Positions 41,448 through 50,866 of a DNA stretch of 64,000 nucleotides are shown piece by piece. Both the position numbers and the translations under genes were made by a program. Source of the stretch: Spirosoma taeanense (GTDB lineage: Bacteria; Bacteroidota; Bacteroidia; Cytophagales; Spirosomataceae); NCBI RefSeq assembly GCF_013127955.1, contig NZ_CP053435.1:3385001-3449000 (forward strand), in the 5' to 3' direction. Within the stretch, counting starts at the first letter, position 1. Each line of letters starts with the position of its first letter. Below the pieces are notes generated by a model. The model worked only from the letters and a program-made list of their open reading frames with translations, had not been told where the DNA came from and made no database searches.

Positions 41448-44400
41448 GTGAACTATTCTTTTCTTCCGATTCTGACTGGGCTTTCGCTCCTGCTGACGGC
41501 CTGCGACAAGCCACTTTTCTCGCTCCTGCCCGCCGACGAAACCGGTATTACGTTCTCAAATCGTATCGTTGACAACGATACGATGAACATTATCGACTTC
41601 GAATACATCTATAACGGGGGGGGCACCGCCATCGGCGATTTCAACAACGATGGCCTGTCGGACGTGTTCTTTACCGGCAATCAGGTGGCCAACCGACTCT
41701 ATCTGAACAAGGGGGAGTTTAAGTTTGAAGACATTACGCAGAAGGCGGGCGTAGGCGGTAACGGCAAGTGGTGCTCCGGTGTGGCGCTGGTGGACATTAA
41801 TAACGACGGCTGGCTGGACATTTACGTCGGAGCAACTGTCAGTAAGGTAGCCGCCAAACGGGAGAACCTGCTGTTCGTGAACCAGGGGGCGAAAAATGGC
41901 CAGCCGCCGGTATTCCGCGAAATGGCGAAGGAATACGGTATCGCCGACGACGGCCACACGACCAACGCGGCTTTCTTCGATTATGATAACGACGGCGATC
42001 TGGACCTGTACGTTCTGACGAACACCATCGAAAACTACCCCAACGCCTATCACGATAAAGTCAAGGACGGCTCGTCGCCCACCACCGACCGGCTGTACCG
42101 CAATGACCCCAATCCGACGCTCGGCCACCCGGTCTTCACGAACGTATCGAAAGAGGCTAATATCCTGACCGAAGGCTATGGTCTGGGATTGAATATTACG
42201 GACATCAACCGCGACGGCTGGAAAGATATTTACGTGACGAACGATTACCTGAGCGACGACCTGCTGTACATTAATAACCACGACGGTACGTTCACCGATC
42301 AGGCGGGGCAGTATTTTAAGCACACGAGCAGTTCGGCAATGGGGAACGACGTGGCCGACATCAACAACGACGGACTGGTCGATGTCGTGGCGGTGGATAT
42401 GCTCCCGCGCGACAACTACCGCAAGAAGATGCTTGTCGGGCCGAATAACTACCAGACCTACCTCAACAACGAGCAGTATAAGTTCAACTACCAGTACGTC
42501 CGGAACACGCTGCAGCTTAACCAGGGGCCAGTCCCGACGGTTGCGGGTGGCGTGCATCCCGTGTTCAGCGACATCAGTCTCTTCAGCGACGTGGCCGAAA
42601 CCGACTGGAGCTGGACACCGACCCTGCTCGACTTCGACCACGACGGCTACCGCGACCTGCTAATCACGAACGGTTTCCCAAAGGACATTACTGACCGCGA
42701 TTTCGTGTCGTTCCGGGCGGAGAGCGCGACGGTAGCTACCAAGTCGTTCATGCTGGAGCAGATTCCCATTATCAAGATCAGCAACTACGCCTTCCGCAAC
42801 AAAGGTGGCGACAAAGCGGGCGATCTGGGGTTTGAAGACGTAACCGAAAAGTGGGGCCTGAAAACGCCATCGTTTTCCAACGGGGCGGCCTATGGCGACC
42901 TGGACAACGATGGCGACGTGGATTATGTGGTGAACAACATCAATGATTCAGCATTTGTCTACCGCAATAACCTCGTTGAAAGCAAGCGTGCCAAAGCCAA
43001 TTACCTGCGGGTTAAGTTTGTCGGTCCGGCGCAGAACCGCATGGGGCTGGGGGCCACCGTCGAATTGCATTACGGTAACCAGAAACAGGTTTACGAACAT
43101 ACTCCCTACCGCGGCTACCTGTCGACTGTTGAACCAGTAGCTCATTTTGGGCTCGGCGCTACGGCAACGATCAATGAAGTGCGGATTATCTGGCCGGGGC
43201 TGAACGGACAGCCCCAGCGGCAGCAGGTGCTGCGTAACGTAAAACCCAATCAGGTTCTGACGGCCGACGTACGCAATGCCCGCGAACCGGTTGCTCCCGC
43301 CAGTGCCCCAAAGAGTTTGTTTACCGAGGTGACGGATTCGCTGAAGATTGCTTACCAACATAGCGAACTGGAGTATATTGACTTCAACGTTCAGAAACTA
43401 TTACCGCATAAACTCTCGCAGTTTGGCCCCGCCGTATCCGTTGGTGATGTCAACGGTGATGGACTGGACGATATGTTCGTCGGTGGCTCCAAGTTCAACA
43501 AAGGGCATTTTCTGCTGCAGACGGCCGCTGGTGCCTTTGTCGAGAAAGACCTGCTGCCGGGCGAGGCTGTCCCCGGCCCTTACGGCGGAACGGCTAAGGA
43601 TAAGATTCAGGAGGACATGGGTACACTGCTTTTTGATGCCGACGGCGATGGCGACCTGGATCTTTACGTTGCCAGTGGCAGTATCGAAGGAGATCCGTCG
43701 GCGCCCATAGCTACGGGACCGGTTTTTCAGGACAGGCTGTATCTGAACGATGGCAAAGGCGGGTTATCATTGGCACAGAATGCCTTACCCGCCAATAGCG
43801 TCAGCAAGTCGTGCGTGAAAGCCGCCGACATTGACCGCGATGGCGATCTGGATCTGTTCGTGGGTGGCCGGGTCGAACCTGATCATTACCCCAAGCCTGT
43901 GTCGAGCTTTGTTCTCCGTAACGATTCCAGGCCCGGTCAGCCCCGGTTTACGGACGTTACCAAAACGCTGGCTCCCGCTTTGCAGGACATTGGGCTGGTT
44001 TGCGATGCGCTCTGGACCGACCCCGACAATGACGGCTGGCCCGACCTGATGCTGGCCGGCGAGTTTATGCCCCTGACTTTACTGAAAAACCAGCAGGGCA
44101 AATTACAGGCTGCCAAAGACCAGCTAAGTGAGCAGAAAGGCTGGTGGAATTCGCTGGTGGCTGGTGATTTCGACCGCGACGGCGACATCGACTACATAGC
44201 GGGGAATCTCGGCCAGAACGCCCGCATGCGCGCCAGTAAAGAGGAACCGGTACGGGTCTACGCGGGCGACTTCGACAACAACGGCTTTTACGACGCCATC
44301 CCGACTATTTTCATCCCCGACGAAAAAGGAAACCGCCGGGAGTTTACGTTCCACGGCCGCGACGATCTCATCAAGCAGATGATTTCCATGCGGAAGCGGT

Positions 44401-45080
44401 TTCCACTGTATAAGGATTTTACGCAGGCCAGCATTGATAAACTCCTGACGGACGAAGAACGCGAAAAGGCGCTGGTGCTGGAAGCGAATTACTTCCAGTC
44501 GGCTTACGTGGAAAACAAAGGGAATGGTAAATTCGAACTGCACCCGCTGCCAACACCCGCACAGATGGCACCGATCTTTGGCATGGTGGCCAATGACGTT
44601 GATCGCGACGGTAACCTCGACGTTATGCTGGTGGGTAATGACTACGGTGGCGAGGTGCTCATGGGCCGCTACGACGCCCTGAATGGCCTCTGGCTACGGG
44701 GCGATGGCAAAGGTGGTTTTACGGCTCAGACAACGGCAGCCAGTGGCTTCTACGTCCCCGGCAATGCCAAAGGACTGGCGCAGTTAACCGACGCCAGCGG
44801 TCGCGAACTGCTGGTGGCTACCCAGAATCGGGGGCGGCTGTGCGTGTTTCGCAACAACCAGCCTGCTCCGTCTGTCCGGCTGCGCTCCACCGACGTATCG
44901 GCCTTGCTAACCTTTAAGGACGGTAAAACTCAGAAAGTCGAGTTTAGTTATGGTAATTCATTTTTGTCGCAGTCGGCGCGAACGCTGCTGGTAAGTCCGC
45001 AGGTCAAGGGCATTGAAATTACCGATTCAAAAGGGCATAAACGACCGGCCCTCAACGAAGCAACGCTGACCCGCCGATAA
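41448..45080 (+). CDS. FG-GAP/VCBS repeat lipoprotein with ASPIC/UnbV domain (CRTAC1-like)
   Basis: 1210 residues. A GTG start gives a lipoprotein signal (FLPILTGLSLLLTAC, Cys19). Two propeller-like sets of Ca-binding DxDxDG repeats follow: INNDGWLDIYVG, DYDNDGDLDLYV and INRDGWKDIYVTND in the first half, and NGDGLDDMFVG, DADGDGDLDLYV, DIDRDGDLDLFVGG and VDRDGNLDVML in the second. Between them lies an ASPIC/UnbV domain (about 525-600, RMGLGATVELHYG and VRIIWPGLNGQPQ). Such proteins sit at the cell surface of Bacteroidota, often in glycan uptake systems, but no SusC/D pair is next to this one. The codon before the GTG is preceded by a stop, so no longer version exists in this frame. Confidence 0.88.
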   Translation: MNYSFLPILTGLSLLLTACDKPLFSLLPADETGITFSNRIVDNDTMNIIDFEYIYNGGGTAIGDFNNDGLSDVFFTGNQVANRLYLNKGEFKFEDITQKAGVGGNGKWCSGVALVDINNDGWLDIYVGATVSKVAAKRENLLFVNQGAKNGQPPVFREMAKEYGIADDGHTTNAAFFDYDNDGDLDLYVLTNTIENYPNAYHDKVKDGSSPTTDRLYRNDPNPTLGHPVFTNVSKEANILTEGYGLGLNITDINRDGWKDIYVTNDYLSDDLLYINNHDGTFTDQAGQYFKHTSSSAMGNDVADINNDGLVDVVAVDMLPRDNYRKKMLVGPNNYQTYLNNEQYKFNYQYVRNTLQLNQGPVPTVAGGVHPVFSDISLFSDVAETDWSWTPTLLDFDHDGYRDLLITNGFPKDITDRDFVSFRAESATVATKSFMLEQIPIIKISNYAFRNKGGDKAGDLGFEDVTEKWGLKTPSFSNGAAYGDLDNDGDVDYVVNNINDSAFVYRNNLVESKRAKANYLRVKFVGPAQNRMGLGATVELHYGNQKQVYEHTPYRGYLSTVEPVAHFGLGATATINEVRIIWPGLNGQPQRQQVLRNVKPNQVLTADVRNAREPVAPASAPKSLFTEVTDSLKIAYQHSELEYIDFNVQKLLPHKLSQFGPAVSVGDVNGDGLDDMFVGGSKFNKGHFLLQTAAGAFVEKDLLPGEAVPGPYGGTAKDKIQEDMGTLLFDADGDGDLDLYVASGSIEGDPSAPIATGPVFQDRLYLNDGKGGLSLAQNALPANSVSKSCVKAADIDRDGDLDLFVGGRVEPDHYPKPVSSFVLRNDSRPGQPRFTDVTKTLAPALQDIGLVCDALWTDPDNDGWPDLMLAGEFMPLTLLKNQQGKLQAAKDQLSEQKGWWNSLVAGDFDRDGDIDYIAGNLGQNARMRASKEEPVRVYAGDFDNNGFYDAIPTIFIPDEKGNRREFTFHGRDDLIKQMISMRKRFPLYKDFTQASIDKLLTDEEREKALVLEANYFQSAYVENKGNGKFELHPLPTPAQMAPIFGMVANDVDRDGNLDVMLVGNDYGGEVLMGRYDALNGLWLRGDGKGGFTAQTTAASGFYVPGNAKGLAQLTDASGRELLVATQNRGRLCVFRNNQPAPSVRLRSTDVSALLTFKDGKTQKVEFSYGNSFLSQSARTLLVSPQVKGIEITDSKGHKRPALNEATLTRR

Positions 45081-45116
45081 CTAAAAAGGCCCGGATGTCC
45101 GGGCCTTTTTAGTTAT
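45077..45116. terminator. Bidirectional terminator between FG-GAP lipoprotein and DUF4494
   Basis: A 19-bp perfect stem (45077-45095 with 45098-45116) with A-run and T-run arms and a GGCCCGGA/TCCGGGCC core serves both convergent genes. Confidence 0.92.
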
Positions 45117-45127
45117 CGATAAACTAC

Positions 45128-45637
45128 CTATTCTTCCACCGGTACAACTTCATGCAGCGGGCGCAGGTTGCGCTGCTCTTCTTCATTGAACGGGAAAATA
45201 TCCAGAATCTTAGTCGTGTTCACGTCCGTAATCTCGAACGGGTCGAGGGCCGATTTCAGACTTTGCTCGATGCGTTCATAGGCCTGCTTAGGCGTTTCCG
45301 CGTTAACGAGCATCAGGCTGGGTGTTTTTTTCTGCTTGCCCGTTTTTTCGTCGTCCGTAATGAACAGGGCCTTCACCTTATACCAGGTGTTGCCCCCGTC
45401 TTCGATATGAAAGACATCGGCGAGTTTCATCCGCGAAATATCCGTAATCTCAAAATCGGGGGTATTGGCGGCAATCTCCTGATAAAGCCGGGCTTCGGCG
45501 TCGGTATAGGAAACGGCATCCACCAGATAGGCTTCCGTCACGGTTTTCTGCTTAATAAACTCTTCGTTCCGCGTGCCAACGTTCGAGTCGTCAATGGGTT
45601 GCTGATAGCGGATTTTTCCGAGGAACCAGTTAGGCAT
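45128..45637 (-). CDS. DUF4494 domain-containing protein
   Basis: The 169-residue cytosolic protein matches DUF4494 along its length: MPNWFLGKIRYQQ start, VTEAYLVDAVSYTDAEARLYQEI (about 33-55), NTWYKVKALFITDDEKTGKQKKT (about 83-105) and MLVNAETPKQAYERIEQSLKS (about 109). The family is restricted largely to Bacteroidota and has no known role. It is monocistronic. Confidence 0.88.
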   Translation of the reverse strand: MPNWFLGKIRYQQPIDDSNVGTRNEEFIKQKTVTEAYLVDAVSYTDAEARLYQEIAANTPDFEITDISRMKLADVFHIEDGGNTWYKVKALFITDDEKTGKQKKTPSLMLVNAETPKQAYERIEQSLKSALDPFEITDVNTTKILDIFPFNEEEQRNLRPLHEVVPVEE

Positions 45638-45905
45638 TTTTCAGTGATTTGGTATATAATTAGAACAAAAAGCAGGCGGCAAAGGTGCCGAAAAAAAGTG
45701 ATTTACCGTAATCGATACCCCCATTCCTGCCGGCTTTCTGAGCGCGGGCGACTCTCCTTTCTGCATTAAACTTCCGGCCTTTCTATACCCAGAAATACAC
45801 TGCACAATTCACCTGACTTGACCCGTATTTATACGGAATCTGCACTAACCCGCTTGACAATCAAAGCGTTTTGGCGCAACTTTCTATTCCCTAAACTCTA
45901 TAGCC

Positions 45906-46685
45906 ATGAATGGAAATGCGGAAAAGATAGATACGCTGATTCCGATAACCCGACGGAACGGCCATAAGCCCGTAGCCCCACCTGCAAAAGAGCCGGAAGC
46001 AGCCTCGTTCCGGGAGCTAAGCTCTGCTCTTCGGCTCACCAAGACCGCGATGGGCGTGTTTCTGTTCCTAAGCTGGCTGGTGCTCTTCATCATGGGCATG
46101 AGCCTGAGTGCAAATCGCTATAGTCCGTTTCTGACCGACGCCAGCGGTAGCGTCAACTGGGCAAATCTGCTGACGTATGGACTATTGTTCACACCTACTA
46201 ATGGAGCGATTCTGGCTTCGCTGGCGGGCGTACTGGGCGGCATTGCCTCTAACCTGGCCGCCGATAATAAGTTTCGACACATTCCGCCTACTTCGGCCAA
46301 CACGACCAGCGATGATTTTCAGAGCTATCTCTATATGACCGAAAACCCGTTGGTATCCATGCTGCGGGGCTTCCTGACTTACCTGATTTTCATTGCCGGG
46401 TCGTACCTGACCAATTTCACAACCTCGTCCGATAGTGCCCACCCCGAGCAGTTTCTGGGGCTTACAGCTCCGGCTTATTTTAAGTTTGCCGTTTCAATAT
46501 CGTTGCTGGCTTACCTGGCTGGCTATGACCCCTCACGCATGAAGAGCCTGATCAATTCGTTCAGCCTGACGCGCAAAGAGCCCGAACCAAGCGGCCAGAG
46601 CAGCGTTTCGGCACATATCATTCAGGAAAAAACAAAAATTGATGCCAAAGTCACGCAGGATTCGCCTGCCATCGGGCGAAAATAA
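45906..46685 (+). CDS. Membrane protein of unknown function
   Basis: 259 residues. A polar N-terminus (about 1-45) precedes four hydrophobic helices (VFLFLSWLVLFIMGMSL about 51, GAILASLAGVLGGIASNLA about 100, MLRGFLTYLIFIAGSYL about 152, FKFAVSISLLAYLAGYD about 193) and a polar tail with Lys/Gln. Inner-membrane location is likely. No family recognised. About 270 bases of non-coding DNA without notable features separate it from the DUF4494 gene. Confidence 0.7.
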   Translation: MNGNAEKIDTLIPITRRNGHKPVAPPAKEPEAASFRELSSALRLTKTAMGVFLFLSWLVLFIMGMSLSANRYSPFLTDASGSVNWANLLTYGLLFTPTNGAILASLAGVLGGIASNLAADNKFRHIPPTSANTTSDDFQSYLYMTENPLVSMLRGFLTYLIFIAGSYLTNFTTSSDSAHPEQFLGLTAPAYFKFAVSISLLAYLAGYDPSRMKSLINSFSLTRKEPEPSGQSSVSAHIIQEKTKIDAKVTQDSPAIGRK

Positions 46686-46716
46686 AAAGGGCGGAACTGG
46701 CTAACCAGTTCCGCCC
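46681..46716 (-). terminator. Terminator of the M3 peptidase gene
   Basis: A 12-bp perfect stem (46689-46700 with 46705-46716) with a 4-base loop is followed on the minus strand by TTTTTATTTT. It overlaps the end of the convergent membrane protein gene. Confidence 0.85.
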
Positions 46717-46740
46717 CGCTTGAATCTATGAGCGCTGCGT

Positions 46741-48873
46741 TTACAGAATCAGCCCGCTTCTGCGCAGCATCGCTTTGGGCGACGGTTCGCGGCCCCGGAA
46801 TTTCTTGTATAGTTCCATTGGCTTCTCGCTGCCGCCTTTCTCCAGGACGTTCTTGCGGAAGCTGTCGGCGGCCGCTTTGTTGTCCAGACCGCCTTTCTCC
46901 TTGAAGAACTCAAAAGCATCGGCATCCAGCACTTCGCTCCACTTGTAGCTGTAATAACCAGCCGAATAACCCCCCGCAAAAATGTGCGAGAAGGCCGGGC
47001 TGAACGCTATGCCTTCAACGCGCGGAAACAGGTTAGCGACGGAATCTACTTTATTTTCGACCTGCGTAATAGTCTCGCCGGTTGGCTTCTGCCCGTGGTA
47101 GTACATATCTACCAGCCCAAAGCGCAACTGCCGCAGGTTAGCCAGACCGGCCAAAAAGTTCTGGCTGGCGCGGATTTTCTCAATCAGTTCGTTCGGGATC
47201 ACCTCGCCAGTCTGGTAGTGCTTCGCGAAGAGTTTCAGTGCTTCGGGGTCGTAGCACCAGTTCTCCATCACCTGCGAGGGCAGCTCGACGAAATCACGCG
47301 GCACGTTGGTCCCGCTCAGGCTTTCGTATTTGCCGTTCGCCAGCATGCCATGCAGACCGTGGCCGAACTCATGGAACAGGGTCGTTACCTCGTAGAACGT
47401 CAGCAGCGACGGCTTGGTGTCGGTAGGCCGCGTAAAGTTGCAGACGTTAATGATATGCGGCCGGATGTTCTGTCCGTTCTCAATTTTCTGGCCCTGAATA
47501 TCATTCATCCAGGCACCGCTGCGCTTACCGGCCCGGGGGAAATAATCGCCATAGAATACGGCTACGAATTTGCCGTCCTTGTCGAATACATCGAACGTGC
47601 GCACTTCGGGGTTATACACCGGAATGTCTTTGCGCTCCTTAAAGGTCAGACCATACAGCTTGTTGGCAACCATGAACGCGCCGTCCAGCACGTTGTCGAG
47701 CTTAAAGTACGGCTTCAGCGTTTCGTCATCGAGGTCGTATTTTTCTTTCTTAAGCTTCTCCGCGTAGTAGCTGTTGTCCCAGGCCTGGAGTTTGTCTTCC
47801 GTAAAGCCGTGTGCTTTAGCGTAGGTAGTCAGCTCGCCCAACTGCCGTTCGGCTGCCGGACGGGCATACGTAACGAGTTCATCGAGGAAGCTCTGCACTT
47901 TATCGCGCGAGCCGGCCATGCTTTCTTCGAGCACGAAATCGGCGTGGGTTTTGTAGCCCAGCAGGTTCGCCCGCTCGTAGCGCAGGTTCACAATTTTTTC
48001 GATGATTACCGAGTTGTCGTTTTTGTCGCCGTGGAAACCGCGCCCGTTGAAGGCCATATACAGTTTCTTACGCAGCTCCCGGTTGTCGGCATACTGCATG
48101 AACGGCCCGTAGCTGGGAGCCTGCAGCGTAAACGCCCAGCCTTCCTTGCCTTTCTGCTTGGCCGTCGCTTTAGCAGCTTCGCGAGCGAAATCGGGCAGAC
48201 CAGCGAGGTCTTTTTCGTCGGTAACGACCATCACGAACTCGTTGGTTTCGTTCAGGACGTTTTCACCAAACTGCAGCGAAAGCTGGGATAATTCCTTGTC
48301 AATAGCCCGCAGCCGCTCTTTGCCTTTAGCATCAAGGTTGGCACCGTTACGTGCAAACCGCTTATAGGCTTTCTCAAGCAGCATAGCGCTTTCGGTATCA
48401 AGCTTGAGGCTGGCGCGCTGCTCATAAACGGCCTTTACGCGGGCAAACAGTTTCTCGTTCAGGGTGATGTCGTTGCCGTATTCGCTCAGCATCGGCGAAA
48501 CCTCTTTCACGATTTTCTGCAGTTCAGGTGTGGTTTCGGCTCCGTTGAGGTTGAACAGTACCGACGTAACACGGCCCAGCAGATCGCCCGAGCGTTCGAG
48601 CGCCACAATCGTGTTCTCGAACGTAGGCTTCTGGGCATTGTTAATAATGATGTCTACATCTTTGCGTCCCTGGGCCAGACCTTCCTGAATGGCTGGCAGA
48701 TAAGCATCGTTCGAAATCTTGTCGAACGGAGCCGTCTGGTGGGGAGTTGGGTACGGCGCTAAAAATGGATTCTGGGTCATTTTGGGTTGATTCGGCGACG
48801 GCTGGGCCAGCGCGGTAGTGGCCGCAACGGCCAGCAATAAACCGGTTTTTCGGATTCGTTGATGACTTAACAT
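46741..48873 (-). CDS. M3 family metallopeptidase (oligopeptidase A / Dcp-like), exported
   Basis: 710 residues with a signal peptide (MLSHQRIRKTGLLLAVAATTALAQ), so probably periplasmic. The zinc motif is TLFHEFGHGLHG (HExxH variant HEFGH, about residue 502), with the downstream Glu in the helix about 25 residues later (PSQVMENW). FSHIFAGGYSAGYYSYKWSEVLDAD near the C-terminus is typical of Dcp-type carboxydipeptidases, with the Tyr/Gly loop that contacts substrate. It degrades short peptides. Length is normal. Confidence 0.93.
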   Translation of the reverse strand: MLSHQRIRKTGLLLAVAATTALAQPSPNQPKMTQNPFLAPYPTPHQTAPFDKISNDAYLPAIQEGLAQGRKDVDIIINNAQKPTFENTIVALERSGDLLGRVTSVLFNLNGAETTPELQKIVKEVSPMLSEYGNDITLNEKLFARVKAVYEQRASLKLDTESAMLLEKAYKRFARNGANLDAKGKERLRAIDKELSQLSLQFGENVLNETNEFVMVVTDEKDLAGLPDFAREAAKATAKQKGKEGWAFTLQAPSYGPFMQYADNRELRKKLYMAFNGRGFHGDKNDNSVIIEKIVNLRYERANLLGYKTHADFVLEESMAGSRDKVQSFLDELVTYARPAAERQLGELTTYAKAHGFTEDKLQAWDNSYYAEKLKKEKYDLDDETLKPYFKLDNVLDGAFMVANKLYGLTFKERKDIPVYNPEVRTFDVFDKDGKFVAVFYGDYFPRAGKRSGAWMNDIQGQKIENGQNIRPHIINVCNFTRPTDTKPSLLTFYEVTTLFHEFGHGLHGMLANGKYESLSGTNVPRDFVELPSQVMENWCYDPEALKLFAKHYQTGEVIPNELIEKIRASQNFLAGLANLRQLRFGLVDMYYHGQKPTGETITQVENKVDSVANLFPRVEGIAFSPAFSHIFAGGYSAGYYSYKWSEVLDADAFEFFKEKGGLDNKAAADSFRKNVLEKGGSEKPMELYKKFRGREPSPKAMLRRSGLIL

Positions 48874-48992
48874 CGAATTTTGGGATATGAGTTTCCTGGA
48901 AAAATAGGAAACTATGACGCATTTGCCAAATGAAAGTTGCTGTATCGGTCTGATTATCGGCTGAATGGCAATTAGTTAAACTATTACGTAGA

Positions 48993-49031
48993 CAAAAAAA
49001 ACAGCCAACCAAAGTGGTCGGCTGTTTTTGT
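48993..49031 (-). terminator. Terminator of the Arg/Gln-rich protein gene
   Basis: Arms 48997-49010 and 49016-49029 pair with one A:C mismatch that becomes a G:U pair in the minus-strand RNA. The hairpin is followed by eight Us on the minus strand. Confidence 0.8.
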
Positions 49032-49046
49032 CCATTACTCCCTCAC

Positions 49047-49541
49047 TTAATAACTGCGCGGATACGAACCGGGTCCGCGATCATAGCGATTGCCCCGACC
49101 GGGACCGCGGCTGGCCGTCCGTTCGTAGGGCCGCATCCGCTCGATAACCCGGTCGCGCTGAGCCGAGTTCAGAACGGCCATCATGTCGAAAAACTGGCGT
49201 TGCCGCAGTTGCCGGAACGCGTCGCGCTGGCGCGGGTCGCGGGGGTTGATGCTGCGGGTTTGCTGTTCGAAGCGGTCGCGAATCCGGCGAATTTCGCGTT
49301 CCTGCCGACGCGACAGGTTCAGCTCCCGATCCCACCAGTCCAGATGGCGGTCAAACTGATAGTCGTCAAAGTCGTAATTGTAATTAGGCTGGCCGTAATT
49401 CTGGCCATAGCTTGGCTGCTGCGGATAATCGGAGTAAGGCTGTCGGGCCGGGGGTGCGGTTGGATAGCCGTAGCGTTGCGCCAGTGCGCTGGTAGTGAGC
49501 AGAACGACCAGTGTAGCGGTCGTCATTAGGGCTTTTTTCAT
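49047..49541 (-). CDS. Secreted Arg/Gln/Tyr-rich protein of unknown function
   Basis: 164 residues: signal peptide (MKKALMTTATLVVLLTTSALA), a Tyr/Pro/Gln/Asn-rich segment (PPARQPYSDYPQQPSYGQNY), and a charged helical region with many Arg and Gln (LSRRQEREIRRIRDRFEQQT ... RQRDAFRQLRQRQF), ending in a Gly/Arg/Tyr tail. The helical part loosely recalls Spy/CpxP-type periplasmic chaperones (LxxxQ helices), which is only a suggestion. Monocistronic. Confidence 0.7.
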   Translation of the reverse strand: MKKALMTTATLVVLLTTSALAQRYGYPTAPPARQPYSDYPQQPSYGQNYGQPNYNYDFDDYQFDRHLDWWDRELNLSRRQEREIRRIRDRFEQQTRSINPRDPRQRDAFRQLRQRQFFDMMAVLNSAQRDRVIERMRPYERTASRGPGRGNRYDRGPGSYPRSY

Positions 49542-49649
49542 GGTGGTTGTTATCGGGTTGTATTTGCCCCTTTGAACAACCAGCCGGACAATGGTTTAAT
49601 GCCAGCTGAAAAAAGATCAGGCGCAGTCAGTTTGACTGCGCTTGATGGA

Positions 49650-50177
49650 TTATACCGTTTTGACCGGCGTTATCTGCTGTTTGATTTCGCGGATGCGGTC
49701 GTTGAAATCAACATGCGGGTAATCGACATTGGCGAGCCTGGTGGCATTCAGGTACTCCATCACCACCGGGTCGTGCGGTACGCGCTTGCCGGTCCGCACG
49801 CTGATGTATTTGGAGGTCATCCAGAGCACGTTCTTCAGGTGGGATTTGGCATCGTCGGTCATAAAAAACTCCGTGACGAGCGTATCCTCGTTGAAGAAAA
49901 TCAGCCGCGACGTAATGCGTATCCACTCGCTCACCATGGCGGGCCGGAGGTAGGCAATCTGGTGCTGATACACCACCCAGCTCGTGCCCAGCTCCCGAAA
50001 CAGCTGGCCGGGATTGAAGTCATACAGTTTAGCGACCTGATCTTCGCGGGCGTTAAAGTAATAGTCGAAGTATTTCGAGTTATTGAGGTGCTGCAGTGGA
50101 TCGCAATCCTGAAAACGGATGATCATCCGCGATTCGGTTTCGGTTGGATAACTGCGGTTTGGATCTCGTTTGAACAT
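49650..50177 (-). CDS. Acyl-CoA thioesterase, 4HBT hotdog family
   Basis: 175 residues in the hotdog fold: IIRFQDCDPLQHLNNSKYFDYYFNARED (about 19-46) has the catalytic-type Asp and the HLNN turn of 4-hydroxybenzoyl-CoA thioesterase-like enzymes, followed by the central strands SWVVYQHQIAYLRPAMVSEWIRI. Cytosolic hydrolysis of acyl-CoA esters is expected; the natural acyl group is unknown. It stands alone and is divergent from the DUF2147 gene. Confidence 0.85.
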   Translation of the reverse strand: MFKRDPNRSYPTETESRMIIRFQDCDPLQHLNNSKYFDYYFNAREDQVAKLYDFNPGQLFRELGTSWVVYQHQIAYLRPAMVSEWIRITSRLIFFNEDTLVTEFFMTDDAKSHLKNVLWMTSKYISVRTGKRVPHDPVVMEYLNATRLANVDYPHVDFNDRIREIKQQITPVKTV

Positions 50178-50343
50178 AGCAAAAGAAGATAGTGAAGAAA
50201 CAGGTAAGCAGCGGACTGCGATTCGGCAAAGTTCGGTAGTATCGCAAAAATTTCAGCGCAATTCAGTTCACCGGCGTAATCCCATTTAATATATTTCCGT
50301 TAGTACAACAAAATAGTCGTTTAATTCTAAATCGCCATCCTGC

Positions 50344-50793
50344 ATGAAACGAATGCGTTTGCTTCTCCCTTTACTTGCCTTATGCCTCACCTTCGCTTCG
50401 TTCGCGCCCCAGGATGATCCCGATGCCGTTGTGGGAACATGGCTGAACGGAACCAAGAAGGGGCACGTCCAGATATTTAAAAAAGGCGGCACGTATTTTG
50501 GCAAACTGATCTGGCTGAGTGAACCCAACGATCCGACTACCGGCAAGCCTAAAACCGACATCAAAAACGCCGACGCATCGAAACATTCACGCCCGTTACT
50601 GAACTTGCCCCTGATGTATAACTTTAAGTACGACGGTGGGAATGTCTGGAGCGACGGTAAGATTTACAACCCTGAGGACGGGAAAGAGTACAACTGCAAA
50701 ATGACACTAAAAGACCCGAACACGCTCGACGTGCGCGGTTACGTTGGTATATCACTGCTGGGCAAAACCCAGACCTGGACACGAATTAAGTAG
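50344..50793 (+). CDS. DUF2147 domain-containing secreted protein
   Basis: 149 residues with a signal peptide (MKRMRLLLPLLALCLTFASFA). The mature part follows DUF2147: VVGTWLNGTKKGHVQIFKKGGTYFGKLIWL (about 29-58), GGNVWSDGKIYNPEDGKEYNCKM (about 97) and DVRGYVGISLLGKTQTWTR at the end. This is a small beta-barrel of the lipocalin-like type. Function unknown; periplasmic or outer membrane. Confidence 0.9.
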   Translation: MKRMRLLLPLLALCLTFASFAPQDDPDAVVGTWLNGTKKGHVQIFKKGGTYFGKLIWLSEPNDPTTGKPKTDIKNADASKHSRPLLNLPLMYNFKYDGGNVWSDGKIYNPEDGKEYNCKMTLKDPNTLDVRGYVGISLLGKTQTWTRIK

Positions 50794-50866
50794 TTATTAC
50801 GTTGTCGGGTTATTTAGTTTTGCGGCTCGATTCGCCTGTTTACGCTAACCGCCCTGACGGTCTGAC

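Noticed and set aside
41381..41572. Possible alternative start (MKNLYQ...) for the FG-GAP lipoprotein by frameshift
   Set aside because: The GTG at 41448 gives a complete lipoprotein signal and a promoter element lies just upstream, so no frameshift is needed.
41556..42641. 361-codon minus-strand open frame with many Val/Ile
   Set aside because: It is the mirror image of the Asp-rich repeats of the FG-GAP lipoprotein (GAC/GAT read as GTC/ATC), with no domain of its own.
45152..45769. 205-codon plus-strand frame
   Set aside because: Antisense to the DUF4494 gene, which matches its family throughout.
46984..48291. 435-codon plus-strand open frame
   Set aside because: It is antisense to the M3 peptidase, whose zinc motif and length are secure. 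The long frame follows from the codon bias of the real gene.
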